From NCBI RefSeq assembly GCF_024701375.2, contig NZ_CP113910.1:496001-560000 (forward strand): a stretch of 64,000 nucleotides of DNA, in the 5' to 3' direction. Of this stretch, positions 9,286 to 17,026 are shown one piece after another. Each line of letters opens with the position of its first letter. Within the stretch, counting starts at the first letter, position 1. Below the pieces are notes generated by a model. That model searched no databases. It had not been told where the DNA came from and saw only the letters and a list, made by a program, of their open reading frames with translations. Both the position numbers and the translations under genes were made by a program. The stretch comes from Streptomyces sp. KMM 9044. Lineage in GTDB: Bacteria > Actinomycetota > Actinomycetes > Streptomycetales > Streptomycetaceae.

Positions 9286-10383
9286 ATGACGCGCGCGCTC
9301 ACCATGAACGACATGCTGTACGCCGGTATCGCGATCGTCGCGGGCCTGCTCGCGGCGTTCCTGCTGCGCATGCTGCTGCGCTGGCTCGGCCGGCACGCGG
9401 ACCGCACCCAGTGGCGCGGTGACGACGTCGCCGTGGCCGCCCTGCGCATGATCGCGCCGTGGGCGGCGGTCGCGGGCGGCGCCGCGTCCGCGGCGGCGGC
9501 GCTGCCGCTGACCCGGACCGTACAGCACAACATCAACCAGACACTGACGGTGCTGGTCATCTTCGCGGCGACGGTCTCGGTGTCCCGGGTGGTGGCCGGC
9601 CTGGTGCAATCGGTGACCCAGGCCCGGTCCGGCGTCGCCGGCTCGGCCACGATCTTCATGAACATCACCCGGATCCTGGTCCTGGCGATCGGCTTCCTGG
9701 TGATGCTCCAGACGCTGGGCATCTCCATCGCCCCCCTGCTCACCGCCCTCGGCGTCGGCGGTCTGGCGGTCGCGCTGGCGCTCCAGGACACGCTCGCCAA
9801 CCTGTTCGCAGGCATCCACATCCTCGCCTCCAAGACCGTTCAGCCCGGGGACTACATCCGGCTGAGCAGCGGCGAGGAGGGCTACGTCGAGGACATCAAC
9901 TGGCGCCAGACGACGGTCCGCGAGCTCTCGAACAACCTGGTGGTCATCCCCAACGGGCAGCTCGCGAAGACGAACATGACCAACTTCATGCGCCCCGACC
10001 AGGAGCTGACCATCCTGGTGCAGGCCGGGGTGTCCTACGACAGCGACCTGGAGCAGGTGGAGCGGGTCACCATGGAGGTCGTCGCCGAGGTGATGACGGA
10101 GATCACCGGGGCGCTCCCGGAGCACGAGCCGGCGGTGCGCTTCCACACCTTCGGCGACTCCCGCATCGGTTTCACCGTGATCCTGGGCGTCGGCGAGTTC
10201 AGCGACCAGTACCGGATCAAGCACGAGTTCGTCAAACGGCTGCACCGGCGCTACCGCCAGGAGGGCATCCGCATTCCATCGCCCGCGCGGACGGTGGCGC
10301 TGCAGCAGGGCTCGGTGGTGTTCCCGCAGCAGCGCGGCGCCGAGCCGGAGCCGGACGGTATGACGGCGTCCCGGCCGATCTGA
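9286..10383 (+). CDS. MscS-family mechanosensitive ion channel
   Basis: The product is 365 residues from an ATG with GGAGG 6 bases upstream. Several N-terminal membrane helices are followed by the pore helix (LLTALGVGGLAVALALQDTLANLFAGI) and the beta-domain (VQPGDYIRLSSGEEGYVEDINWRQTTVRELSNNLVVIPN in register), then the C-terminal MscS domain. It would open on membrane tension to release solutes during osmotic downshock. It is a single gene, with icd 150 bases downstream. Confidence 0.93.
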   Translation: MTRALTMNDMLYAGIAIVAGLLAAFLLRMLLRWLGRHADRTQWRGDDVAVAALRMIAPWAAVAGGAASAAAALPLTRTVQHNINQTLTVLVIFAATVSVSRVVAGLVQSVTQARSGVAGSATIFMNITRILVLAIGFLVMLQTLGISIAPLLTALGVGGLAVALALQDTLANLFAGIHILASKTVQPGDYIRLSSGEEGYVEDINWRQTTVRELSNNLVVIPNGQLAKTNMTNFMRPDQELTILVQAGVSYDSDLEQVERVTMEVVAEVMTEITGALPEHEPAVRFHTFGDSRIGFTVILGVGEFSDQYRIKHEFVKRLHRRYRQEGIRIPSPARTVALQQGSVVFPQQRGAEPEPDGMTASRPI

Positions 10384-10490
10384 CGTACGGCGGGCCGACC
10401 GGTCCGCAGGGGTCCGAAACCCACGGGAGCCGGCACGGTCGGCTCCCATCCGGTCCGGACCCCTGTCGAGCTCGGGGCGCGTACGGGATA

Positions 10491-10504
10491 TCTTGATGTC
10501 GAGC
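10491..10504. promoter_or_regulatory. Imperfect palindrome upstream of icd
   Basis: TCTTGATGTCGAGC is an imperfect inverted repeat 30 bases before the icd start, in an otherwise GC-rich region. It may be an operator or overlap the promoter. No regulator is assigned. Confidence 0.35.
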
Positions 10505-10533
10505 AATGTTGCAGACGTGGAGCGGAGCACCCG

Positions 10534-12753
10534 GTGACTGACTCGACCATCATCTATACGCACACTGACGAGGCCCCCGCCCTGGCGACGTATTCGTTCC
10601 TGCCGGTGGTTCGGGCGTACGCCTCCCAGGCCGGTGTCCCCGTGGAGACGCGTGACATCTCGCTGGCCGGACGCATCATCGCCGTGTTCCCGGAGCACCT
10701 CACCGAGGACCAGCGCATCCCGGACGCTCTCGCCGAGCTCGGCGAGCTGGCGAGGACCCCCGCAGCCAACATCATCAAGCTGCCGAACGTCTCGGCGTCG
10801 ATCCCCCAGCTCAAGGCCGCGGTGACCGAGCTCCAGGGCCAGGGCTACGCGCTGCCGGACTACCCGGACGACCCGAAGACCGACGAGGAGCGCGAGATCC
10901 GCGCCCGTTACGACAAGATCAAGGGTTCCGCCGTGAACCCGGTCCTGCGTGAGGGCAACTCCGACCGCCGCGCCCCCGCCTCGGTGAAGAACTACGCCAG
11001 GAACCACCCGCACCGCATGGGTGCCTGGACCGGCGAGTCCAGGACCGGTGTGGCGACGATGGGTGAGAACGACTTCCGCTCCACCGAGAAGTCCGCGGTG
11101 ATCGCCGAGGACGGTGCGCTGCGCATCGAGCTGGTCGGCGACGACGGCACCACCACGGTGCTGCGCGAGTCCGTACCCGTCCTGAAGGACGAGGTCGTCG
11201 ACGCCTCCGTGATGCGGGTCGCCGCGCTGCGCGAGTTCCTCACCGCGCAGGTCGCCCGCGCCAAGCAGGAGGGTGTGCTGTTCTCCGTGCACCTGAAGGC
11301 CACGATGATGAAGGTCTCCGACCCGATCGTCTTCGGTCACGTGGTACGCGCCTTCTTCCCGAACACGTTCGCGCGGTACGGCGAGCAGCTCGCCGCGGCC
11401 GGTCTCAGCCCGAACGACGGTCTGGGCGGCATCTACAAGGGTCTCGAGGGCCTGCCCGAGGGCGCCGGGATCAAGGCCTCCTTCGACGCCGAGCTCGCCG
11501 AGGGCCCGAAGCTGGCGATGGTCGACTCCGACAGGGGCATCACCAACCTGCACGTCCCCTCGGACGTCATCGTGGACGCGTCCATGCCCGCCATGATCCG
11601 CACCTCCGGCCACATGTGGGGCCCCGACGGCCAGGAGGCCGACACCCTCGCCGTCCTGCCGGACTCCAGCTACTCCGGCGTCTACCAGGCCGTGATCGAG
11701 GACTGCCGCGCCAACGGCGCCTTCGACCCGTCCACCATGGGCTCGGTGCCGAACGTCGGACTGATGGCGCAGAAGGCCGAGGAGTACGGCAGCCACGACA
11801 AGACCTTCGAGATCCCGGTCACCGGAACCGTCCGCCTCGTCGACCAGGCCGGCAACGCCGTCCTGGAGCAGGCCGTCTCCGCCGGTGACATCTTCCGCGC
11901 CTGCCAGACCAAGGACGCGCCGATCCGCGACTGGGTCAAGCTGGCCGTCACCCGTGCCCGCGCCACCGGCTCCCCGGCCGTGTTCTGGCTGGACGGGACC
12001 CGCGCCCACGACGCCCACCTGATCGCCAAGGTCGAGCGGTACCTCGCCGAGCACGACACCGAGGGCCTGGACATCCGCGTCCTGAACCCGGTCGAGGCCA
12101 CCAGGCTGTCCGTGGAGCGCATCCGCCGCGGTGAGGACACCATCTCGGTCACCGGCAACGTGCTGCGCGACTACCTGACCGACCTGTTCCCGATCCTGGA
12201 GCTGGGCACCAGCGCCAAGATGCTGTCGGTCGTCCCGCTGATGGCGGGCGGCGGCCTGTTCGAGACGGGTGCGGGTGGTTCCGCGCCCAAGCACGTGCAG
12301 CAGCTGGTCAAGGAGAACTACCTGCGCTGGGACTCCCTGGGAGAGTTCTTCGCCCTGGTGCCGTCCCTGGAGCAGTTCGCCGAGACCACGGGCAACGCCC
12401 GCGCCAAGGTCCTCGCCGACGCCCTCGACCGTGCCACGGCAACCTTCCTCAACGAGGACAAGTCCCCGAGCCGTCGCCTCGGCGGCATCGACAACCGCGG
12501 CAGCCACTTCTACCTGTCCCTGTACTGGGCGCAGGAGCTGGCCGGGCAGACCGACGACGCGGACCTGGCGAAGGCCTTCGCCCCGCTCGCCGAGACCCTC
12601 ACCGCGAACGAGCGGAAGATCGTCGACGAACTGGCCGCCGTCCAGGGCGAGCCGGCCGAGATCGGCGGCTACTACCGGCCCGACCCGGCGAAGGCCGCCA
12701 CGGTCATGCGTCCGTCCGCCACGTGGAACGAGGCGCTGGCGTCCCTGAGCTGA
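10534..12753 (+). CDS. icd: Monomeric NADP-dependent isocitrate dehydrogenase
   Basis: The product is 739 residues, the length expected of the monomeric (IDH-II) type used by actinobacteria. It oxidatively decarboxylates isocitrate to 2-oxoglutarate and makes NADPH in the TCA cycle. Recognisable family stretches include the N-terminal [19 protein letters not shown], the [14 protein letters not shown] block, the [14 protein letters not shown] block and the [12 protein letters not shown] block near the C-terminus. The GTG start lies after GGAGCG. A strong terminator follows, so it is probably a single-gene transcript. Confidence 0.97.
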   Translation: MTDSTIIYTHTDEAPALATYSFLPVVRAYASQAGVPVETRDISLAGRIIAVFPEHLTEDQRIPDALAELGELARTPAANIIKLPNVSASIPQLKAAVTELQGQGYALPDYPDDPKTDEEREIRARYDKIKGSAVNPVLREGNSDRRAPASVKNYARNHPHRMGAWTGESRTGVATMGENDFRSTEKSAVIAEDGALRIELVGDDGTTTVLRESVPVLKDEVVDASVMRVAALREFLTAQVARAKQEGVLFSVHLKATMMKVSDPIVFGHVVRAFFPNTFARYGEQLAAAGLSPNDGLGGIYKGLEGLPEGAGIKASFDAELAEGPKLAMVDSDRGITNLHVPSDVIVDASMPAMIRTSGHMWGPDGQEADTLAVLPDSSYSGVYQAVIEDCRANGAFDPSTMGSVPNVGLMAQKAEEYGSHDKTFEIPVTGTVRLVDQAGNAVLEQAVSAGDIFRACQTKDAPIRDWVKLAVTRARATGSPAVFWLDGTRAHDAHLIAKVERYLAEHDTEGLDIRVLNPVEATRLSVERIRRGEDTISVTGNVLRDYLTDLFPILELGTSAKMLSVVPLMAGGGLFETGAGGSAPKHVQQLVKENYLRWDSLGEFFALVPSLEQFAETTGNARAKVLADALDRATATFLNEDKSPSRRLGGIDNRGSHFYLSLYWAQELAGQTDDADLAKAFAPLAETLTANERKIVDELAAVQGEPAEIGGYYRPDPAKAATVMRPSATWNEALASLS

Positions 12754-12760
12754 CGCCACC

Positions 12761-12797
12761 GGGCAGTCCCGCGAGGCCGGGCCTCGCGGGACTGCCC
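12761..12797. terminator. Strong terminator after icd
   Basis: A perfect 17-bp stem (GGGCAGTCCCGCGAGGC with its complement) closes on a 3-base loop, starting 8 bases after the icd stop. There is no U-run, as is usual in Streptomyces. It may serve both directions, since the DUF5713 gene ends at 12883 from the other side. Confidence 0.88.
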
Positions 12798-12882
12798 GTT
12801 CCGCCCCGCCCGGCAGCACGCCCGGCCGGGGCGGAGCCGTGTCCGCGGGCCCGAGCCGTCGTCTCCGGCCACCCTCTTCGGT

Positions 12883-13224
12883 TCACCACTCGCGGGGGGC
12901 GATCAGCTCCTCCACGTCGGCGTCAGTGAACCCGTAGGACTGGGCTACGAACCAGAAGTCCTCGGCTATCGCCTCGCGGGCCACCGTCTCGATCTCGCTG
13001 CCCGCCTCCACGAACACGGTCTTCAGGTCGTTGAACTCCTCGGTCGCTGCGTGGGTGAGGAGGTGGAGAGCGGGCAGGCCAGCGGGCCGTTCCGCCTCGA
13101 TCCGCGCGCACAGGGCGAGCAGGATGTCGCGGCCCCGGTCGACGACGTGGTCCGGGTAGTAACCGTCCCGGTACAGGTCCCGGAGGAACGGATGGGCGGT
13201 GACCTGTGCGTTGGTGAGGGGCAT
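12883..13224 (-). CDS. DUF5713 family protein
   Basis: The product is 113 residues from the ATG at 13224. It starts [24 protein letters not shown], the pattern of DUF5713, and is rich in acidic residues. The function of the family is unknown. A longer frame upstream has no initiation signals and would overlap the divergent promoters, so it was not used. It is transcribed from the left-facing half of the TTGTCAGTG promoter pair. Confidence 0.8.
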   Translation of the reverse strand: MPLTNAQVTAHPFLRDLYRDGYYPDHVVDRGRDILLALCARIEAERPAGLPALHLLTHAATEEFNDLKTVFVEAGSEIETVAREAIAEDFWFVAQSYGFTDADVEELIAPREW

Positions 13225-13258
13225 GGGATCGGTCCTCGGTCTCGGTGCGCCGGCTGCG

Positions 13259-13305
13259 TTGTCAGTGGTGTGTGGCACCTTGATCCTGCCGTACCCCACT
13301 GACAA
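13259..13305. promoter_or_regulatory. Face-to-face TTGTCAGTG (RecA-NDp/PafBC-type) promoters
   Basis: TTGTCAGTG occurs on the plus strand at 13259-13267 and on the minus strand at 13305-13297, inside a 13-bp inverted repeat (GCGTTGTCAGTGG). Each is followed after exactly 8 bases by a -10-like hexamer: CACCTT (13276-13281, plus) and CAGGAT (13288-13283, minus). This matches the TTGTCRGTG-N8-TAnnnT architecture of actinobacterial DNA-damage promoters, with C in place of T at the first -10 base. The two would fire outward to the DUF5713 and N-formylglutamate amidohydrolase genes. Confidence 0.6.
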
Positions 13306-13323
13306 CGCCCCTGGAGCGGCCGT

Positions 13324-14130
13324 ATGACCGAGGTCCCGCCGGTACCGCAGTCCTTCCGTCTTCTTCCCGGTGCCGGGGACTCCCCCGTGATCCTCCATGT
13401 GCCGCACTCCTCACGGAAGATACCGGCCGAGGTGCGGTCCGGGATCGTACTGGGCGACGCGGAGCTCGAGCGGGAGCTGGACCACATCACCGACGCGCAC
13501 ACCGCCTCGATCGCCGAGGCCGCCGCCGAGGCGGCCGGGATCACTCCGTGGCGGTTCGTCAACGGGCTGTCCCGGCTGGTGATCGATCCCGAGCGGTTCC
13601 CGGACGAGCGGGAGGAGATGCTGGCGTCCGGGATGAGCGCGGTCTACACCCGGACCACGCACAAGGAGGTCCTGCGGCCCGACGGATTCGAGCACGGGCC
13701 GCTGGTCGAGCGGTACTTCCGTCCGTACGCACAGGCCATGACCCAGGCGGTGGCGGACCGCCTGGCGACCACCGGGCGAGCCGTGATCATCGACGTCCAC
13801 TCCTATCCCACCGCGCCCCTGCCCTACGAACTCCACGGCGAGGGCCCCCGCCCGCCGGTCTGCCTGGGCACCGACGGCTTCCACACGCCGGCCGGCCTGC
13901 TCGACGCGGCCCTCGATGCGTTCGCGCCCTGCGGGAAGACGGGACTCGACAGCCCGTTCGCCGGGACGTACGTACCGCTGGAGTTCTTCGGGAGGCGGGC
14001 GGAGGTGACGGCGCTGATGGTGGAGATCCGTAGGGACACGTACATGACCGAGCCGGGCGGTCCCGCGGGCCCGGGCCTGCGGGACCTCGCCTCGGCCCTC
14101 GGGAGCCTGGTGGACGCGGTGTCACGCTGA
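13324..14130 (+). CDS. N-formylglutamate amidohydrolase family protein
   Basis: The product is 268 residues. It shows the family pattern: VILHVPHSSRKIP near residue 22, ELDHITDAHT, RLVIDPERFPDE and VIIDVHSYP, containing the metal-binding acidic and histidine residues. HutG-type members hydrolyse N-formylglutamate to formate and glutamate in histidine breakdown. No other hut genes are adjacent, so the real substrate may differ. The start is an ATG closely downstream of the right-facing damage-type promoter. Confidence 0.87.
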   Translation: MTEVPPVPQSFRLLPGAGDSPVILHVPHSSRKIPAEVRSGIVLGDAELERELDHITDAHTASIAEAAAEAAGITPWRFVNGLSRLVIDPERFPDEREEMLASGMSAVYTRTTHKEVLRPDGFEHGPLVERYFRPYAQAMTQAVADRLATTGRAVIIDVHSYPTAPLPYELHGEGPRPPVCLGTDGFHTPAGLLDAALDAFAPCGKTGLDSPFAGTYVPLEFFGRRAEVTALMVEIRRDTYMTEPGGPAGPGLRDLASALGSLVDAVSR

Positions 14131-14210
14131 CCGGGTGCGGGTCCCGCCCGTCACCCGGCCGTGCGCGGCCGTACCGCGTACGGCCGGCGGTGTCCGGTCC
14201 GCCGTACGGC

Positions 14211-14756
14211 TCAGGTGCGCAGCCACTCCGTCTCGACCACGTTCCCGGCAGTCCACAGACGCAGGGCGAACGGGCCGGAGGGCGGGGTGGCTCCGGTGAA
14301 GCGGCCCATGTCGTCGGCGGTGAGGGAGGGGCCCGGCTGCGGTCCGCCCAGCACCTCGATCCGGGCCGGCCGGGGCGGCAGGAGCTGCCCCATGAGGCCG
14401 TGTGCGGTCACCTCGACGTCCACGGTCACCTCGCCCACGCTGAACGTGAGCATCCGCGGCGGGTCCTCGGCGCCTCTGACCGGGATGGCGTCGACCAGCG
14501 AGTCGAAGGTCAGCTCGGCCACCCTGGTGTCCAGGTCGTGCAGCGCGTGGGCGTCCACGGCGATCTGCAACAGCGCCGGCGGCAGCGGGTCCAGGACCGC
14601 GGCGGCCTGCCGGAGTTCCTCCTCCAGCAGGTCGACGTCGGCGTCCCCGGCGGCGGACTCCGCCGTCCCGGGGTGCTCGCCGAGCGCGCCGTCGCCCGGG
14701 CCGCCGTCCATCCCGTCCATCCCGTCCATCCCGTCCGTGCCGTTCACGGCGTTCAC
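14211..14756 (-). CDS. Unknown protein of the sigma-subtilisin-CHAT module
   Basis: The product is 181 residues from a GTG that overlaps the sigma-factor stop (ATGTGA), so translation is coupled. The N-terminus carries a GMDGMDGMDG repeat. The middle is helical and acidic (DVDLLEEELRQAAAVLDPLPPALLQIAVDAHALHDLDTRVAELTFDSL in parts), and the C-terminal ~60 residues look like a beta-sandwich ending in FALRLWTAGNVVETEWLRT. No membrane segment is present. Its place after the sigma gene makes an anti-sigma or target-adaptor role plausible, but that is inference; no named family was recognised. Confidence 0.75.
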   Translation of the reverse strand: MNAVNGTDGMDGMDGMDGGPGDGALGEHPGTAESAAGDADVDLLEEELRQAAAVLDPLPPALLQIAVDAHALHDLDTRVAELTFDSLVDAIPVRGAEDPPRMLTFSVGEVTVDVEVTAHGLMGQLLPPRPARIEVLGGPQPGPSLTADDMGRFTGATPPSGPFALRLWTAGNVVETEWLRT

Positions 14757-15328
14757 ATCGCCCCCCGTGCCTCGAGCCGGGCCCGCAGCCGGCGCAGACA
14801 GCGCTGGCGCAGGGGCCCGATACTGCCCACCGCGATACCCAGCGCGGCGGACACCTCCTGATAGCTGGGCGGCGGCGAGGCGATCAGCACGCGCAGCAAC
14901 TGCCTGCACCGGTCGCCGAGTTCCTCGAACTCCTGCCACATCCGCCGTACCCGTTCGCTCTGGGCGGCGGCTTCCTCCGCCTCCAGCAGCGACTGCTCCG
15001 GTGTGCCGTCCTCGCTGACCCGGTCCAGGAACTGCGGGTCGTCCGTCAGGGTCAGCCGACGCGCGTTCCTGAGCACCTTCAGGCACTCGTGCCGTGCCGT
15101 GCTGGCCAGCCAGGCCCCGGTCTTCTCCGGTTCACGGATGCGCCCCAGGTTCTGGGCGAAGCGGAACCAGACCGTCTGGTAGACCTCGTGCGCGTCCGCG
15201 TCGGAGAGCCGGTGGGCCCGCACCACGGACCACACCAGGGGGCCCAGCCCCTCCACGATCGCCTTCCAGGCCGCCGCGTCGCCGCCGACGGCGGACTGGA
15301 CCAACGCGCCGACATCAGTACGGTCCAC
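14753..15328 (-). CDS. ECF-like sigma-70 family RNA polymerase sigma factor
   Basis: The product is 191 residues from a GTG with GAGG 9 bases upstream. An alternative ATG at 15391 overlaps the protease stop as ATGA but has no ribosome-binding site and adds rare AGG codons. Region 2 is AWKAIVEGLGPLVWSVVRAHRLSDADAHEVYQTVW with RTWL-like GAWLASTARHECLK. Region 4 is the helix-turn-helix PSYQEVSAALGIAVGSIGPLRQRCLRRLR. It would direct polymerase to module promoters. It sits between the subtilisin gene and the unknown gene in one operon. Confidence 0.88.
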   Translation of the reverse strand: MDRTDVGALVQSAVGGDAAAWKAIVEGLGPLVWSVVRAHRLSDADAHEVYQTVWFRFAQNLGRIREPEKTGAWLASTARHECLKVLRNARRLTLTDDPQFLDRVSEDGTPEQSLLEAEEAAAQSERVRRMWQEFEELGDRCRQLLRVLIASPPPSYQEVSAALGIAVGSIGPLRQRCLRRLRARLEARGAM

Positions 15329-15387
15329 GTCCCCACCCCTCGTGTACGGCACGTCATCGTACGCCGTGGAAGGGACGGTTCCGGACC

Positions 15388-16818
15388 TCATGTCCGGGGG
15401 GAGGGGAGCGCGACCGGCGTGGGACGCCAGGTGGCCGGAATGAGCGCCGGTACGTTCATCCCTCGCACCTCGGCGACCTCGCTGTTCGCGTCCATCAACT
15501 GCTGCCGGGCCTTGCGCGGGTCGGCCTCGGCCCGCGCGGTCATGTGGGCGGCGACCATGCCGACGGCGACGGGAGTGGCGAACGAGGTGCCGCTCCACTG
15601 GGCGAGGCCCTCGAACATCACCTGGTCCGGCTTGCCGGAGCCGTGCTCCTCACTGAGGACACCGGTGTGCCGGGGGTGGCTGCAGGTGCAGGCGTAACCG
15701 AAACCGTAGCGGCAGGCGTCGTAGGTGGAGTGCTGGTACACGTACGGCACGGGGGTCTCGAAACCGGTGAGTGCGCTGGTGAGGCGCTCGCCGGGGGCGT
15801 AGGCCTTCACCCAGGCGCCGTGGTTGCTGAAGCAGGCACCGAAGTCGCCGTCGCCGCGCAGGGCACCGATCGACAGGACGGCGTTCTCGAAGCCGGGGAG
15901 GTCTGCGTAGGCGGCGGGCCAGAACGGCGTGGCGCTGGAGTTGTTGCCGGCGGCGGCGACCAGCAGGGTGCGCTGCTGCCTCAGTTCCCGCATGAAGGCG
16001 TCGACGCCGAGCAGTCCGTCGGTGCGGCCGTTGGAGGTGCCGGCGGAGAGGCTGATGACGTCGGGCCACCCGCCCTGGTCGACGGCCTCGAACAGCTTCT
16101 CGCCGAACTCGGACTCCAGGATGGCACCGGCGTCGTTCAGGGTGCCGCGGACGGTGATGTCCGTGTGGGGCGCGACGGCCGCGACGAGCCCCGCGATGAA
16201 TGTGCCGTGACCGCAGTACTGCCTCAGGACGCCGTCCTCCCCGCACTCCTCGACCTGGGCGTCGCCCCGGGTGTGGGCGAGGAGGGGGTAGGACCGGTAG
16301 TCGTTCATGAGGCCGGTGTCGACGACGAGGACACCGACGGCACCGTCCCCTGCGTGCGCGCCGTCGGCGACGGCCGGGTTGGGCTGCGCGTCGGCCCCCA
16401 CGGGGACGGGCTCGTCGCCGGGGCAGGCGTTGACGGCGATCGACACCACGTGGTTGCGGCTGACAAGCCGGCGGCCGGTACGGCCCTCCGGCTCCCGCAG
16501 GGCGCGCAGGGCGCCCGCGACGGCGGGGTCGCCGCTGCCGTCGCCCTGCCCGGGGTCGGCGACCCGGATGCGGGTGATGCCCGAGCGGTTGCTCTCCGGG
16601 CCCGCCCGGCGCACGTGGTCGGCGGTCAGGCCGGCGAACGTGGTGAAGTGCTGTCGCACGGTGTCCTCGACGAGGCGGGCCTCCTCGCCGTCGCGGGCGA
16701 GCACGACGCCCTTCTCGTAGAGGAACTCTCCCGCGTCGTCCGGGCCGATCGCCAGGGGGACGTCGGGCATGGAGCGCTGGATCTGGCTGTACTGCTCACG
16801 GAATCGCTGTGGTGCCAT
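15388..16818 (-). CDS. Cytoplasmic subtilisin-like serine peptidase (S8)
   Basis: The product is 476 residues with the full S8 catalytic set: D167 (VLVVDTGL), H204 (CGHGTFIAG), oxyanion N292 (AAAGNNSS) and S412 (WSGTSFATP). There is no signal peptide, and about 150 residues precede the protease domain, so it probably acts inside the cell. A cysteine-rich insert lies before the Ser motif (C369, C377, C379). It heads the operon with the sigma factor and the 181-residue protein and diverges from the CHAT gene. Proteolytic cross-talk with the CHAT protein is an inference from the arrangement. Confidence 0.9.
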   Translation of the reverse strand: MAPQRFREQYSQIQRSMPDVPLAIGPDDAGEFLYEKGVVLARDGEEARLVEDTVRQHFTTFAGLTADHVRRAGPESNRSGITRIRVADPGQGDGSGDPAVAGALRALREPEGRTGRRLVSRNHVVSIAVNACPGDEPVPVGADAQPNPAVADGAHAGDGAVGVLVVDTGLMNDYRSYPLLAHTRGDAQVEECGEDGVLRQYCGHGTFIAGLVAAVAPHTDITVRGTLNDAGAILESEFGEKLFEAVDQGGWPDVISLSAGTSNGRTDGLLGVDAFMRELRQQRTLLVAAAGNNSSATPFWPAAYADLPGFENAVLSIGALRGDGDFGACFSNHGAWVKAYAPGERLTSALTGFETPVPYVYQHSTYDACRYGFGYACTCSHPRHTGVLSEEHGSGKPDQVMFEGLAQWSGTSFATPVAVGMVAAHMTARAEADPRKARQQLMDANSEVAEVRGMNVPALIPATWRPTPVALPSPRT

Positions 16819-16974
16819 GGCGTGTCCTCCACCGGGGCGATGGCGGCCGGGGCCGCGGGAACTGTCGTGGAGCGGAGTCGATGTCGTCGGGTGATGCTGT
16901 CGTCGGTCGGTGCTGCAGTCCGACGGCGTCGGTTGGACGGCGCGTCGTGAATCAGAGTCACAGGAAGGTTTTTT

Positions 16975-16990
16975 GATACGACGTCATACC
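16975..16990. promoter_or_regulatory. Palindrome in the subtilisin-CHAT intergenic region
   Basis: GATACGACGTCATACC is an imperfect palindrome (12 of 16 positions) centred on GACGTC, located in the 208-base interval between the divergent subtilisin and CHAT genes. A TACCAT hexamer at 17014-17019 lies 7 bases before the CHAT GTG and could be a -10 box for a leaderless mRNA. The regulator is unknown. Confidence 0.35.
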
Positions 16991-17026
16991 TTTGGGGCGC
17001 GGTTGCGGAGCACTACCATCCATGAG

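Noticed and set aside
9244..12819. Very long open frame on the minus strand (over 1,100 codons) opposite mscS and icd
   Set aside because: It is the antisense shadow of two well-supported genes; its composition (Gly/Asp/Val/Arg-rich) follows from GC-rich third positions on the other strand.
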